DNA of 43,889 nucleotides. Source: Anaerolineae bacterium. Lineage in GTDB: Bacteria > Chloroflexota > Anaerolineae > Aggregatilineales > JAFGMM01. Position 1 is the stretch's first letter. Every line of letters begins with the position of its first letter. The translations under genes and the position numbers were made by a program. The notes beneath the pieces were generated by a model, which saw nothing but the letters and a program-made list of their open reading frames with translations, was not told the DNA's origin and made no database searches. Location: NCBI GenBank assembly GCA_016927535.1, contig JAFGMM010000112.1:1-43889 (forward strand). The letters are read 5' to 3'. This document shows positions 1-9,974 of the stretch, piece after piece.

Positions 1-1155
<1,155 letters not shown>

Positions 1156-1177
1156 GACACCTCTTCAAGCGATTGAC

Positions 1178-1212
1178 AGGGGCGAGTCGCCATCCGGCGC
1201 TCGCCCCTTTTT
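1178..1212 (+). terminator. Intrinsic terminator after ppdK
   Basis: A perfect 9-bp stem, AGGGGCGAG (1178-1186) with CTCGCCCCT (1200-1208), has a 13-base loop. The last stem T begins a run of five T residues. It lies between the ppdK stop and the next gene on the same strand, as expected for a Rho-independent terminator. Confidence 0.85.
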
Positions 1213-1248
1213 GTAACAACCCATACCCTATAACAAGGCAGGCAAAGC

Positions 1249-2334
1249 ATGAGCACAGACATTAACATCCACTTTACCGGCGAAGACTGGGCGCGCATCG
1301 AACGCGATTGGTGCGCGTGGTGGGCGCACGCGCTCGAACGCCCCCTAATCATGATCGGGGAGAAAGTGAAAAATACGCCGTTCGTGGACTTCGTGCCCAA
1401 TCTTCCCCCGGACATATCGGACGATGCTGTGATCGACCATTATCAAGCGCACCTGGAAGCCAGGCGCTACTACGGCGACGCCTTCCCCAAGTGGTGGGTG
1501 AACTTCGGCCCCGGCATTATGGCCGGCTTTATCGGCGCGAACGTACACGCTGCGCCGCCGCCGGACGAAACCGTATGGTTCAGCCCTGCCGAAGCCCTTA
1601 CCATTGCAGACGTGCGCCCGGCTTACGACCCGGATAACGTCTGGTGGCAGCGCGTGCGCGCCCTGACGCAGCGCGCGGTCGAGCGCTGGGGCGACAACGT
1701 CGTAGTCTCGCATACCGATCTGGGCGGCAACCTCGACATCGCCGCGTCGCTCCGCGAGACGCAGCGGCTCCTGTACGAGCTATACGATGCGCCGGACGAG
1801 GTTGAACGCCTGGTAAAGGAAATTACGCGGCTCTGGCTGCGCTACTACGACGAGCTTTACGCTATCACCAAAGTCACCGGGCGCGGCACTTCGCCCTGGG
1901 CGGCGATCTGGTCGCCGGGCAAGTGCTACATGCTCCAGTCCGACTTTTCATACATGATCTCGCCGGAGATGTACGAGCGCTTCGTAATGCCCGACCTGGT
2001 CGCCTGCTGTGACTTCCTGGACCATGCCATGTATCACCTAGACGGCAAAGGACAGATCCCGCACCTGGACATGCTGCTCTCGATTGAGCGGCTGGGCGGC
2101 ATCCAGTGGATACCCGGCGACGGCAACCCACCGCCGCACGAATGGCTGCCGCTGCTCAAGCGCATCCTCGATGCGGGCAAGCTCTGCCAGCTTTACGTTT
2201 CGGCGGAGGGCGCGCGGACCATCGTCCGCGAACTGGGCGGCAAGGGCTTCGCTCTGTACATCAGCGAGGAAATGTCGAAGGAAGACGCCGAGGACTTCAT
2301 CAAGTTGCTCGCCCGCGAGGATGCGCGCGCCTAA
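1249..2334 (+). CDS. Uroporphyrinogen decarboxylase-fold protein, divergent
   Basis: This 361-residue soluble protein resembles the UroD/MtaA/CmuA superfamily (TIM barrel). Features include an N-terminal WARIERDWCAWW segment, the central YMISPEMYERFVMPDL segment typical of the family, and a C-terminal half that reads as the remaining barrel strands. The H-x-C zinc ligand pair of methylcobalamin:thiol methyltransferases is absent. The corresponding stretch reads YHLDGKGQIPHLD (His but no Cys), so the zinc chemistry is doubtful. A true haem-pathway HemE is unlikely, because family methyltransferases rather than HemE carry this loop pattern. The gene stands alone between the ppdK terminator and an inverted-repeat element. 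The start is the ATG preceded by a weak purine-rich AAGGCAGGC. The substrate is unknown. Confidence 0.75.
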   Translation: MSTDINIHFTGEDWARIERDWCAWWAHALERPLIMIGEKVKNTPFVDFVPNLPPDISDDAVIDHYQAHLEARRYYGDAFPKWWVNFGPGIMAGFIGANVHAAPPPDETVWFSPAEALTIADVRPAYDPDNVWWQRVRALTQRAVERWGDNVVVSHTDLGGNLDIAASLRETQRLLYELYDAPDEVERLVKEITRLWLRYYDELYAITKVTGRGTSPWAAIWSPGKCYMLQSDFSYMISPEMYERFVMPDLVACCDFLDHAMYHLDGKGQIPHLDMLLSIERLGGIQWIPGDGNPPPHEWLPLLKRILDAGKLCQLYVSAEGARTIVRELGGKGFALYISEEMSKEDAEDFIKLLAREDARA

Positions 2335-2364
2335 GACCCGGAACGGCGCATACGTCTATGCGAA

Positions 2365-2493
2365 AGGGCTGATTCATTCTGATGTTTCTCTAAGATAACC
2401 TCACCCCCTCTGTCCCCCTCTCCACGGCGTGGAGAGGGGGAAGCGCGCAGCGCGCGGGGGTGAGGTAAAACAACGTTAGAACAATTCAGCCCT
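2365..2493. repeat. MITE-like inverted repeat, copy 1 (129 bp)
   Basis: Outer arms are AGGGCTGATTCATTCTGATGTT (left) and the reverse complement of AACGTTAGAACAATTCAGCCCT (right), 17 of 22 positions matching. The inner arms are CCTCACCCCC / GGGGGTGAGG, and an inner hairpin CCCCTCTCCACG / CGTGGAGAGGGG follows. The left half recurs from 43753. No coding capacity. It could be a non-autonomous transposon relic, a REP-like element, or a bidirectional transcription stop between the neighbouring genes. Confidence 0.75.
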
Positions 2494-2572
2494 CGCCTAT
2501 GCGAACACTTGATCGACAGCCGGCGGCTTATGCGATAAACTAGACATAAATTCGCAAGCTCAGGACAGCGCC

Positions 2573-4372
2573 ATGCCTATCCACATCTTGCCCGAACACG
2601 TCGTCGCCAAAATTGCCGCCGGCGAAGTCGTCGAGCGGCCGGCGTCGGTCGCCAAGGAACTGGTCGAAAATGCGCTCGACGCCGGCGCGCGCACCATCAC
2701 CGTCGAGGCGGACGGCGGCGGACGGCGGCTCATTCGCATCTCCGACGACGGCAGCGGCATCCCCGCCGGCGAAGTGGAGCTTGCCGTCACCCGGCACGCC
2801 ACCAGCAAGCTGCAAGCGGTCGAAGACCTGATGAACATCGCCACGCTGGGCTTTCGCGGCGAGGCGCTGGCGTCGATTGCCGCCGTCAGCCGCTTCACCA
2901 TCACCACACGCAGCCGCGACGAAAGCGCCGGCGTAACCCTGCGCGTAGAGGGCGGCACAATCGCCAACCGGTCGATGGCCGGCGCGCCGGCCGGCACGGT
3001 CATCACGGTCGAGAACCTGTTCTACAACGTACCGGCCCGCCTCAAGTTCCTCAAGGCCGAGGCGACCGAGCGCCGCCACATCGCCGAGATCGTCGCCTGG
3101 TACGCGATGGCTTACCCGGCGGTGCGCTTCATTCTGCGGCAGGATGGCCGCGAGCAGTTCCGCTCGAACGGCAGCGGCGAATTGGGCGATGTGTTGGTAG
3201 AGGCGCTGGGCCTGGACGATTTCCGGCAGATGCTCAAGGTCGAACCGGCGGACCTCCGGCAGCGCCGGCCCGACCTGCCGCCGATTCAAGTGTGGGGGTT
3301 CACGTCCGGGCCGGCCCTGAACCGGGCGAACCGCAATCACATCACGCTGTTCGTCAACGGGCGGCACATCAAAGATACCGGCTTGGCGCATGCGGTCGTT
3401 AGCGCATACGGAAGCCTGCTGCCGGGCGGGCGCTGCCCGGTCGCCGTGCTGATGATATCGGCGCCGCCCGCCGAAATCGACGTAAACGTGCATCCGGCCA
3501 AGACCGAGGTGCGCTTCTCACAGCCTGACGCGGTGTTCGCCGCCGTACAGCGCGCGGTACGCACCACCGTAACCGGGCAGGAGCCGGCGGTGTCCATCGC
3601 GCCGGGCGCAAACTTCCTCGCGCCCGGCCCGGCGCCCTGGCAGGATCGCCCGGTTTCACGGCCACCGCGCAGCGCCGACGCGCCTCAAATCGACTTTGGC
3701 TTCGACGCCGACTTGCCGCCGGCGGCAACCGCTGCGCCGTCCCAACCGCCCAAGCCGCCCTTCACCATGCCCGCGCCCGGACTCACGCCGGCGCGCCGCC
3801 GTTCGCTGCCGATGCTGCGCGTGGTGGGGCAGGTGGGCGCGACCTATATCGTGGCGGAGGGGCCATCCGATCTATACCTGATCGACCAACACACGGCACA
3901 CACGCGAATATTGTTCGAGAAGCTGCTGGCGCAGCACACGGCGGGCAAGGTCAAGACCGAAGCGCTCGACGGCGTGACCATCGAACTGGACCGGCGCGGG
4001 CGCGAGGCGGTGGAACGGCACGCAGAAGCCCTGGCGTCGTTGGGGTTTGCATTGGAGCCGTTCGGCGGCAGCGCCTACCTGGTGCGCACCGTGCCCGACC
4101 TGCTCGCCGGGCAGGATATTGCGGAGGTGATGCGGCTCATCATCGTCGATTTACAGTCGGCGGCGGGCGAAGACGCCGCCCGGACCATCGCAGCGCGCGC
4201 CGGCGAGGCTGCCGCCTATAAGCACGGGCGCACCCTCGACCACCCGGCGATGCAGGCGCTTGTCCGCGAATTGGAGTACTGCGCCGATGCCAAGACCGCC
4301 CCGCGCGACGGCAGCCCCACGCTGGTACACATCACGGCGGAGGATCTGGCAAAGCAGTTTGGGCGCAAGTGA
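2573..4372 (+). CDS. mutL: DNA mismatch repair protein MutL, endonuclease motifs degenerate
   Basis: This 599-residue protein has the full GHKL ATPase N-terminus: AAGEVVERPASVAKELVENA, DAGA, DDGSGI, TRHATSK and GFRGEALASI. A transducer domain follows to about residue 335, then a Pro/Ala-rich linker (about 345-415) and a C-terminal dimerisation domain from about 420. In MutL proteins with built-in nicking activity the C-terminal domain carries DQHAxxExxxxE and a Cys-Pro-His-Gly-Arg-Pro motif. Here these read DQHTAHTRILFE (438-449) and APRDGSP, so the metal-binding residues are mostly lost. The protein should still act as an ATP-dependent MutS partner, but probably not as a nicking enzyme. No mutS or mutH is present in the window. 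The gene is convergent with the next, 33 bp away. Confidence 0.96.
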   Translation: MPIHILPEHVVAKIAAGEVVERPASVAKELVENALDAGARTITVEADGGGRRLIRISDDGSGIPAGEVELAVTRHATSKLQAVEDLMNIATLGFRGEALASIAAVSRFTITTRSRDESAGVTLRVEGGTIANRSMAGAPAGTVITVENLFYNVPARLKFLKAEATERRHIAEIVAWYAMAYPAVRFILRQDGREQFRSNGSGELGDVLVEALGLDDFRQMLKVEPADLRQRRPDLPPIQVWGFTSGPALNRANRNHITLFVNGRHIKDTGLAHAVVSAYGSLLPGGRCPVAVLMISAPPAEIDVNVHPAKTEVRFSQPDAVFAAVQRAVRTTVTGQEPAVSIAPGANFLAPGPAPWQDRPVSRPPRSADAPQIDFGFDADLPPAATAAPSQPPKPPFTMPAPGLTPARRRSLPMLRVVGQVGATYIVAEGPSDLYLIDQHTAHTRILFEKLLAQHTAGKVKTEALDGVTIELDRRGREAVERHAEALASLGFALEPFGGSAYLVRTVPDLLAGQDIAEVMRLIIVDLQSAAGEDAARTIAARAGEAAAYKHGRTLDHPAMQALVRELEYCADAKTAPRDGSPTLVHITAEDLAKQFGRK

Positions 4373-4405
4373 GGCCGGCAAGGTCTGACGCTATTTCTTT
4401 TCCCC

Positions 4406-5551
4406 TCACACCGTCGGGCGATACCTATACACTTCCTCCGCCATAGCGATGACGTTTTCCGGGCTGACGTCGGCCTGGATATCGTGCACCGCCGCCGCGA
4501 CGTACCCGCCGCCGGCCACACCGAGATCGAATAGACGCCGGCACACTTCCGCACGCACATCGTCGGGCGTACCGTGCGGTAGCACGTCCTGCGTATCAAT
4601 CGCGCCCCAGAAACACAGATCGCCGCCGTACTCGCGTTTGAGCCGGCGCGTATCGCCCATGCCGGCGGCAGTGACCTGCACCGGGTTCAGCGCGTCGATG
4701 CCGATATCGATGAAGTCGGGGATAAGATCGAAGACCGCACCGCACGAGTGATAGAGCACCGCCGCGCCGGATTTCGCCCGGATCAAATCGACCATCTGTT
4801 TGTGGCGCGGCTTGATGATGCGGCGGTAGACCTCCGGGCGCATGATGGGCCGGTCCTGGAAAGCCACGTCGTCGGCGAACATCACCACATCGACGTAAGG
4901 GCCGATTGCGTCGAGCGCGTAGGCGGCAATACCCATCCACACCTCTAAGATGCGGTCGAACATATCTTCAGCGAAAACCTCATCGCTCATGATATCGACG
5001 AGGAACTGCTCGTAGCCGCGCAGGTATTGGTACAGGTGACCGACGCCCACGGTGCAGCTAAACGTAACGGCGTAATCAGTTTCCTCGTGCAGGCGCTTCG
5101 CGCGTGCGACCAGGCCGCGCGTGCGACCGGGGTCGGCGGGGACGGGCCAGTCGAACTTTGCCAAATCCTCGCGCGCCGCCTCAGCCAGCGGCGCGCCGAC
5201 CGGGTTGTAATGGTGGCCGTCGGCGGCGCGCCGCCACACCACGCCCCACTCGTCGGTGATGGAGCCGTCGGCGTTGCGCCGGTCGGGTCGGCCGTCCGGC
5301 GCGCCCATGACGACGCCGCGTGTATCGACGTGCAAGCGCTGCAACACCTCCTCACAAGGCAGAACGAGGTAAGCGCGCTGGCTCATGTAAACGGTCTCGG
5401 ATTCGATGCCCCAGCGCTGCTTCAGCGCTTCATAGACGACTACATCCATCGACGTGACAGTGGTCCCGCCGATGTCGAGCGGCGCGCGGTCGGGGTTCTC
5501 ACGGCGCAGGGCGGCGCGGACGCGCTCGCGGGGGGTCATGTTTGAGTTCAT
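4406..5551 (-). CDS. MtaA/CmuA-like (UroD-fold) methyltransferase
   Basis: This 381-residue protein starts MTPRERVRAALRRENPDRAP (from Met5), the usual opening of the UroD-fold methyltransferase group. It carries the zinc-binding pattern H-x-C ... C: H268 and C270 in VLYHSCG, C313 in DLCFWGAIDTQ. Relatives (MtaA, MtbA, CmuA, and uncharacterised Chloroflexota and Firmicutes members) move methyl groups from methylcobamides to thiols, or demethylate methoxylated compounds with a corrinoid protein. No corrinoid protein gene is adjacent. The start codon overlaps the stop of the endonuclease gene by ATGA (5548-5551), indicating translational coupling. A second in-frame ATG (Met5, 5537-5539) is possible. 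The acceptor and donor are unknown. Confidence 0.85.
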   Translation of the reverse strand: MNSNMTPRERVRAALRRENPDRAPLDIGGTTVTSMDVVVYEALKQRWGIESETVYMSQRAYLVLPCEEVLQRLHVDTRGVVMGAPDGRPDRRNADGSITDEWGVVWRRAADGHHYNPVGAPLAEAAREDLAKFDWPVPADPGRTRGLVARAKRLHEETDYAVTFSCTVGVGHLYQYLRGYEQFLVDIMSDEVFAEDMFDRILEVWMGIAAYALDAIGPYVDVVMFADDVAFQDRPIMRPEVYRRIIKPRHKQMVDLIRAKSGAAVLYHSCGAVFDLIPDFIDIGIDALNPVQVTAAGMGDTRRLKREYGGDLCFWGAIDTQDVLPHGTPDDVRAEVCRRLFDLGVAGGGYVAAAVHDIQADVSPENVIAMAEEVYRYRPTV

Positions 5552-6117
5552 GGTGCTATCCCTAAAATAAGTACAGGAATATCGATATCAGCGATACCAC
5601 GGTGTTCTAAATCCCATACAAACTGCTCAAAATATGAGACACCAGTGGACATCTCGGCGGCAAGGTCCTTAACAGGAACAATCTCAACCCCTACATCAAT
5701 AAAACCCTGGCGATGGAAAATCGTCATCTTCGCCGCTACGTTATAAACCATAAAAGCATACTTTCCAAATTGAACTTCTACACCCATCCTATCTTTGACA
5801 AAATCCATCTCCCGAAAAGCACCCGACATCGGCTGCTCAGATTTAAATTCTCCCACATAATACTCAGTCGAGTACTCACAATTAACACGCTCTTCCTGCC
5901 ATCCGCGCGCCTCGAACTCTCGTTTAAAAGCTTTGTTTAGAGAAGGAGGACTGTATAACAGCTTGCCTGGCATAGTCTTTTCTTTGCTGATTTTGGTTTT
6001 ATGCCTGGCGCTATCTATCGCAGCGATAATCGCTTTGACCTCTTCCAAATTTGATGAATACTCTGCCTCAACTACTTCTTTCCCGCCATTGAACGAATAC
6101 ACACCGGCGACAATCAT
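5548..6117 (-). CDS. Type II restriction endonuclease, BglII/BstYI-like
   Basis: This 189-residue protein is recognised by its catalytic core. MDFVKDRMGVEVQFGKYAF aligns with the BglII segment DIDFGKRDTLVEVQFSNYPF, which holds Asp84, Glu93 and Gln95. The equivalents here are D105, E114 and Q116, with identical spacing (D-x8-E-x-Q). The C-terminal portion (VGVEIVPVKDL ... YFEQ ... DIPVLILGI) also follows the BglII order. The family cleaves RGATCY-type sites; this enzyme's exact target is inferred, not shown. The gene follows a methyltransferase gene by 9 bases and has a good ribosome site (GGAGG) in that gap. Base composition is visibly more A+T-rich than the flanking genes, suggesting acquisition. 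The length is a little shorter than BglII (223 residues). Confidence 0.82.
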   Translation of the reverse strand: MIVAGVYSFNGGKEVVEAEYSSNLEEVKAIIAAIDSARHKTKISKEKTMPGKLLYSPPSLNKAFKREFEARGWQEERVNCEYSTEYYVGEFKSEQPMSGAFREMDFVKDRMGVEVQFGKYAFMVYNVAAKMTIFHRQGFIDVGVEIVPVKDLAAEMSTGVSYFEQFVWDLEHRGIADIDIPVLILGIAP

Positions 6118-6126
6118 GCATCCTCC

Positions 6127-7101
6127 TCACCCTTCATCCGAAGACACATCATCATCTCTCCATTCATCAGGGACCTGCGCCACTTTCTCCCGGCCTGTCG
6201 GCACATGCACCGGTCTTCCTAACGGACGAATTTTAAGCGTGCCGTTGAAGTACGCCTGCAAACGTTCTTGCGCAATCTCGACATACTGTGCCTCTTTCTC
6301 GCTCCCCATCGCGCGCCGCTCATGTTTCACAGCAGCGATAAGCGAAGTCCCAACCCCGGCGTAAGGATCAAAAACCCATTCGCCTTCGTTCGTGAGCGCC
6401 AGGATACAGCGTTCGACCAACTCGACGGGAAATTGACATGGGTGAACTGTCTTCTCCGGGTGGTTTGACTTGACGTTTGGAAAGTCCCAAAATGCTTCTT
6501 CCCATTCTTCGGCGACGATTTGCCAGACATCCGAGGGATTCTTGCCCTTCGGATTTCCCGACAACTTTCCTCTCTTAGGTCCTTTGTAGTGGCGCTTTCC
6601 GGGATACTTCGACGGCACACGCACCGCGTCCAGGTTGAAAGTATAGTCGTCGCTCTTCGTAAACCACAAAATCGTCTCGTATCGACCGGAGAACCGCTTT
6701 TGCGCATGTAAACCGTGCCCAAAGCGCCAGACGATTCGATTTCTCAAAGACATGCCAAGCCGCTTGAAGATGCTGTAGTAAAAAATGTCGAGCGGGTAAA
6801 CCTCGCCGTCTTCGACGAAATTACCCACCTGCCAGCAAATACTGCCGTCGTCTTGAAGCACGCGGTGCAATTGGGTAATGGTCGCAGCCTGTGCCTCAAG
6901 GTACTTCTCGATCTCGACGCGCTTTTCATATGCTTTACCCAAATTATAAGGCGGCGACGTAACGATAAGGCTCACCGTTTTATCCGGCACCGCAGCTAAA
7001 AAATCATCTACGTCGCCGTTATAGAGGACGATCTCGGCGTCGGCATCGAAACGCCCTGCGATCTCGATATCAAAAAGCGGTAGATTCCTCTGCATTTGCA
7101 T
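6127..7101 (-). CDS. DNA methyltransferase (probable N4-cytosine, beta class) of a type II R-M system
   Basis: This 324-residue protein has the catalytic motif TSPPYNLGK near residue 50. SPPY, as opposed to DPPY, is typical of N4-cytosine methyltransferases. The SAM-binding motif FDPYAGVGTSLIAA lies towards the C-terminus. The order (catalytic motif first, FxGxG last) places it in the beta class, the same arrangement as M.BglII-like enzymes. It is predicted to protect host sites from the adjacent endonuclease. The order M then R on one transcript lets methylation precede cutting. The promoter may be that of holB 26 bases upstream. An alternative -10-like TAGAAT lies just before the start, and the ribosome site is GAGGAGAG. 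Sequence specificity is inferred only from the endonuclease family. Confidence 0.9.
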   Translation of the reverse strand: MQMQRNLPLFDIEIAGRFDADAEIVLYNGDVDDFLAAVPDKTVSLIVTSPPYNLGKAYEKRVEIEKYLEAQAATITQLHRVLQDDGSICWQVGNFVEDGEVYPLDIFYYSIFKRLGMSLRNRIVWRFGHGLHAQKRFSGRYETILWFTKSDDYTFNLDAVRVPSKYPGKRHYKGPKRGKLSGNPKGKNPSDVWQIVAEEWEEAFWDFPNVKSNHPEKTVHPCQFPVELVERCILALTNEGEWVFDPYAGVGTSLIAAVKHERRAMGSEKEAQYVEIAQERLQAYFNGTLKIRPLGRPVHVPTGREKVAQVPDEWRDDDVSSDEG

Positions 7102-7126
7102 GGTATATCTCTCCTCGTCCTCTATT

Positions 7127-8122
<996 letters not shown>

Positions 8123-8148
8123 GTACATTCTCCTGGATAGGCCGGGTT

Positions 8149-8178
8149 ATTCTACCATCAAAACCAAGCAGGCGTCAC
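8149..8178 (-). promoter_or_regulatory. Putative promoter for holB and the R-M genes
   Basis: On the minus strand GTGACG (8173-8178) is followed by 18 bases and then TAGAAT (8149-8154). This would start RNA about 20 bases before the holB ATG, leaving room for the AGGAG ribosome site. The -35 matches the consensus only in part. Confidence 0.4.
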
Positions 8179-8250
8179 GGCAACGAGTACACAGCCCTGA
8201 TGGGAATAATCTCCCAAATTGTGAAGGTGTGCAGCGCATCCGAATCAACT

Positions 8251-8256
8251 TATAAT
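8251..8256 (+). promoter_or_regulatory. Putative -10 box of the membrane-protein gene
   Basis: A perfect TATAAT lies 40 bases before the ATG of the next gene, in the divergent 170-bp space with holB. The matching -35 (TGTGCA at 8228-8233) is poor, so an activator may be needed. Confidence 0.4.
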
Positions 8257-8295
8257 AAAGGCACATTGGAAAGAAGTTATTGGAATCAATGATTG

Positions 8296-9174
8296 ATGAA
8301 AAGACTTGTCTCTTATACCATTGGAGTGCTCATCCTTTTTTTGTTCATCACAAGCGACGCAAGCGACCTGCTGGAGAAACTGCCTCAAGAACTGGGTATT
8401 AATCCGCTGGTCTTACCCATCGCGATTACCTCCTTTGTGTTTCTTCTAGGGTTGCCGGGGCTGATCAATTCACTGCGTGTTTACCTGGGCGCGCCCAAAC
8501 GCCGCGAGCGCGACGTCAGCTACGACCAACACCCGCTCAGCGCGGCGGCGCAGGCCATCGTGGATCAGCTTACGCCGCTTGGATTCACGCGCCTGGGTGA
8601 GACCGCGACCGATCTCCCCGGCCATCCGGGGCAGATCACCTGGTACTTTATGAGCGCCGACGGCACGATTACAACCGAGGTCGTGTCATTGGCGATGCTG
8701 GGAAAAGAACGCGGAATAGTCCAATTTACCACCGTCTTTAGCGACGAGAGCGTCCTCGAAACAAGCTATCCCATCGGCGACAACCTGGATTATCCCGACT
8801 TTTACTCGCGCAAAAACGACGAGAGCGTCGCGGCTGCCTACGAGATGCACCGGCGGACCGCCGGAGAACTACAGATCAAACACGGCGCGCCTCGCACCGT
8901 CAAGAGCATGACCGAACTGTTAAGCTGGGCGGCGCTCCACCGCGAACGCCATGTCCGGCGCAAACTCCGCCCGCCGTTAATGACTCAACTCAAGCTGAGC
9001 GGCTGGTTCTTGTATACCATCGGCTATATGGTCGTCGCTTCCATCATCATGAGCCAACCGGGTGAAACCTCCGACGCGGCTGCTCTTGTAATCGCGGTCG
9101 GCGCGGTGCTCATTATAGTATTGGGTCTGCTCGTGCTCAAAGGAACGCCGATTCTCAAGTTCAAAGAAAAGTAA
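8296..9174 (+). CDS. Membrane protein of unknown function
   Basis: I do not recognise a named family. The protein has two hydrophobic segments at the N-terminus (about residues 1-20 and 33-55) and two near the C-terminus (about 235-255 and 263-283). These enclose a soluble domain of about 170 residues rich in charged residues, followed by a Lys-rich tail (LKFKEK). The central domain has alternating hydrophobic strands (GQITWYFMSADGTITTEVVS), suggestive of a small beta-sheet sensor. A TTG codon lies directly before the ATG; I prefer the ATG at 8296. The gene is alone, divergent from holB, and no operon partner is evident. Confidence 0.75.
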   Translation: MKRLVSYTIGVLILFLFITSDASDLLEKLPQELGINPLVLPIAITSFVFLLGLPGLINSLRVYLGAPKRRERDVSYDQHPLSAAAQAIVDQLTPLGFTRLGETATDLPGHPGQITWYFMSADGTITTEVVSLAMLGKERGIVQFTTVFSDESVLETSYPIGDNLDYPDFYSRKNDESVAAAYEMHRRTAGELQIKHGAPRTVKSMTELLSWAALHRERHVRRKLRPPLMTQLKLSGWFLYTIGYMVVASIIMSQPGETSDAAALVIAVGAVLIIVLGLLVLKGTPILKFKEK

Positions 9175-9219
9175 CAGCGTGCCACCGTAGAGGCAGCGCC
9201 CGCGCGCCGAGAATATTAT

Positions 9220-9248
9220 TTCTCAACCGTCCCCAAATCTGTTAAAAT
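9220..9248 (+). promoter_or_regulatory. Promoter of the nth-like gene, predicted leaderless
   Basis: TTCTCA (9220-9225), a 17-base spacer, then TAAAAT (9243-9248). The expected RNA start, 6-7 bases later, falls on the ATG at 9255, and no Shine-Dalgarno sequence can fit between. This predicts a leaderless mRNA. Confidence 0.5.
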
Positions 9249-9254
9249 GGCGGC

Positions 9255-9974
9255 ATGGTTGAAATACCCGACCTGGAAGTGAAGCGCGCCAAGTACCGGG
9301 CCGTCGCGCCGCTGCTGTGCGGCGCGTATGGCGCGCCGACCTGGCGCCAACACCTGCCGCCGGTTGACGAGTTGGTGAGCACCATCCTGAGCCAGAACAC
9401 CAACGACGCCAACCGCGACCGGGCTTTCGACCGGCTGCGCAAACGCTGCCCCACCTGGGAGGCGGTGCGCGATGCGCCGGTCGAGACGGTGATCGACGCG
9501 ATTCGGCCGGCCGGCCTCGCCAACCAGAAAGGGCCGCGCATTCAAGAAGCGCTGCGATACCTGACCGAGACGCAGGGCAGCATCACGCTGGATCACCTGG
9601 CAGATATGGCGCTTGACGACGCGAAAGCCTGGCTGACTCAGATCAACGGTGTAGGGCCGAAAACGGCGGCGATTATTCTGCTGTTTGCTTTCGGGCGCCC
9701 GGCCTTCCCAGTCGATACCCACGTCCACCGGGTGAGCAAGCGGCTGGGCCTGATCGACTCAAAGACGAGCGCTGAACGCGCCCACATCGAGATGGAACAG
9801 ATCATCCTACCGGAAGACTTCTACGCTTTTCACCTGAACATGATCCAGCATGGGCGCACCCTCTGCCATGCACGGACCGACCCGGAATGCGCCCGTTGTC
9901 CTCTAACTGCCTATTGCAATTACTATAGCCGTAACCACAGAGGGAGCGATGACGGGCAAATTGCCTCGCCGTGA
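9255..9974 (+). CDS. nth: Endonuclease III-like DNA glycosylase (HhH-GPD, [4Fe-4S])
   Basis: This 239-residue base-excision-repair enzyme removes damaged pyrimidines and cleaves the abasic site. The helix-hairpin-helix reads INGVGPKTAAI with catalytic Lys136, and VDTHVHRVSKRLGL carries catalytic Asp154. The Lys-Asp distance of 18 equals that in E. coli Nth, so glycosylase/lyase activity is expected. Four C-terminal Cys (204, 212, 215, 221) form the Fe-S loop. The first spacing is seven residues rather than the usual six. The gene overlaps the following histidine-kinase gene by 26 bp, so the two are co-transcribed. It could also be one of the Nth/MutY-related subfamilies with other substrates; MutY is excluded by the Lys. 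Confidence 0.9.
   Translation: MVEIPDLEVKRAKYRAVAPLLCGAYGAPTWRQHLPPVDELVSTILSQNTNDANRDRAFDRLRKRCPTWEAVRDAPVETVIDAIRPAGLANQKGPRIQEALRYLTETQGSITLDHLADMALDDAKAWLTQINGVGPKTAAIILLFAFGRPAFPVDTHVHRVSKRLGLIDSKTSAERAHIEMEQIILPEDFYAFHLNMIQHGRTLCHARTDPECARCPLTAYCNYYSRNHRGSDDGQIASP

Noticed and set aside
4406-5551. Haem-pathway uroporphyrinogen decarboxylase (hemE)
   Set aside because: The H-x-C...C zinc motif and overall pattern fit MtaA/CmuA-like methyltransferases; no haem genes nearby.
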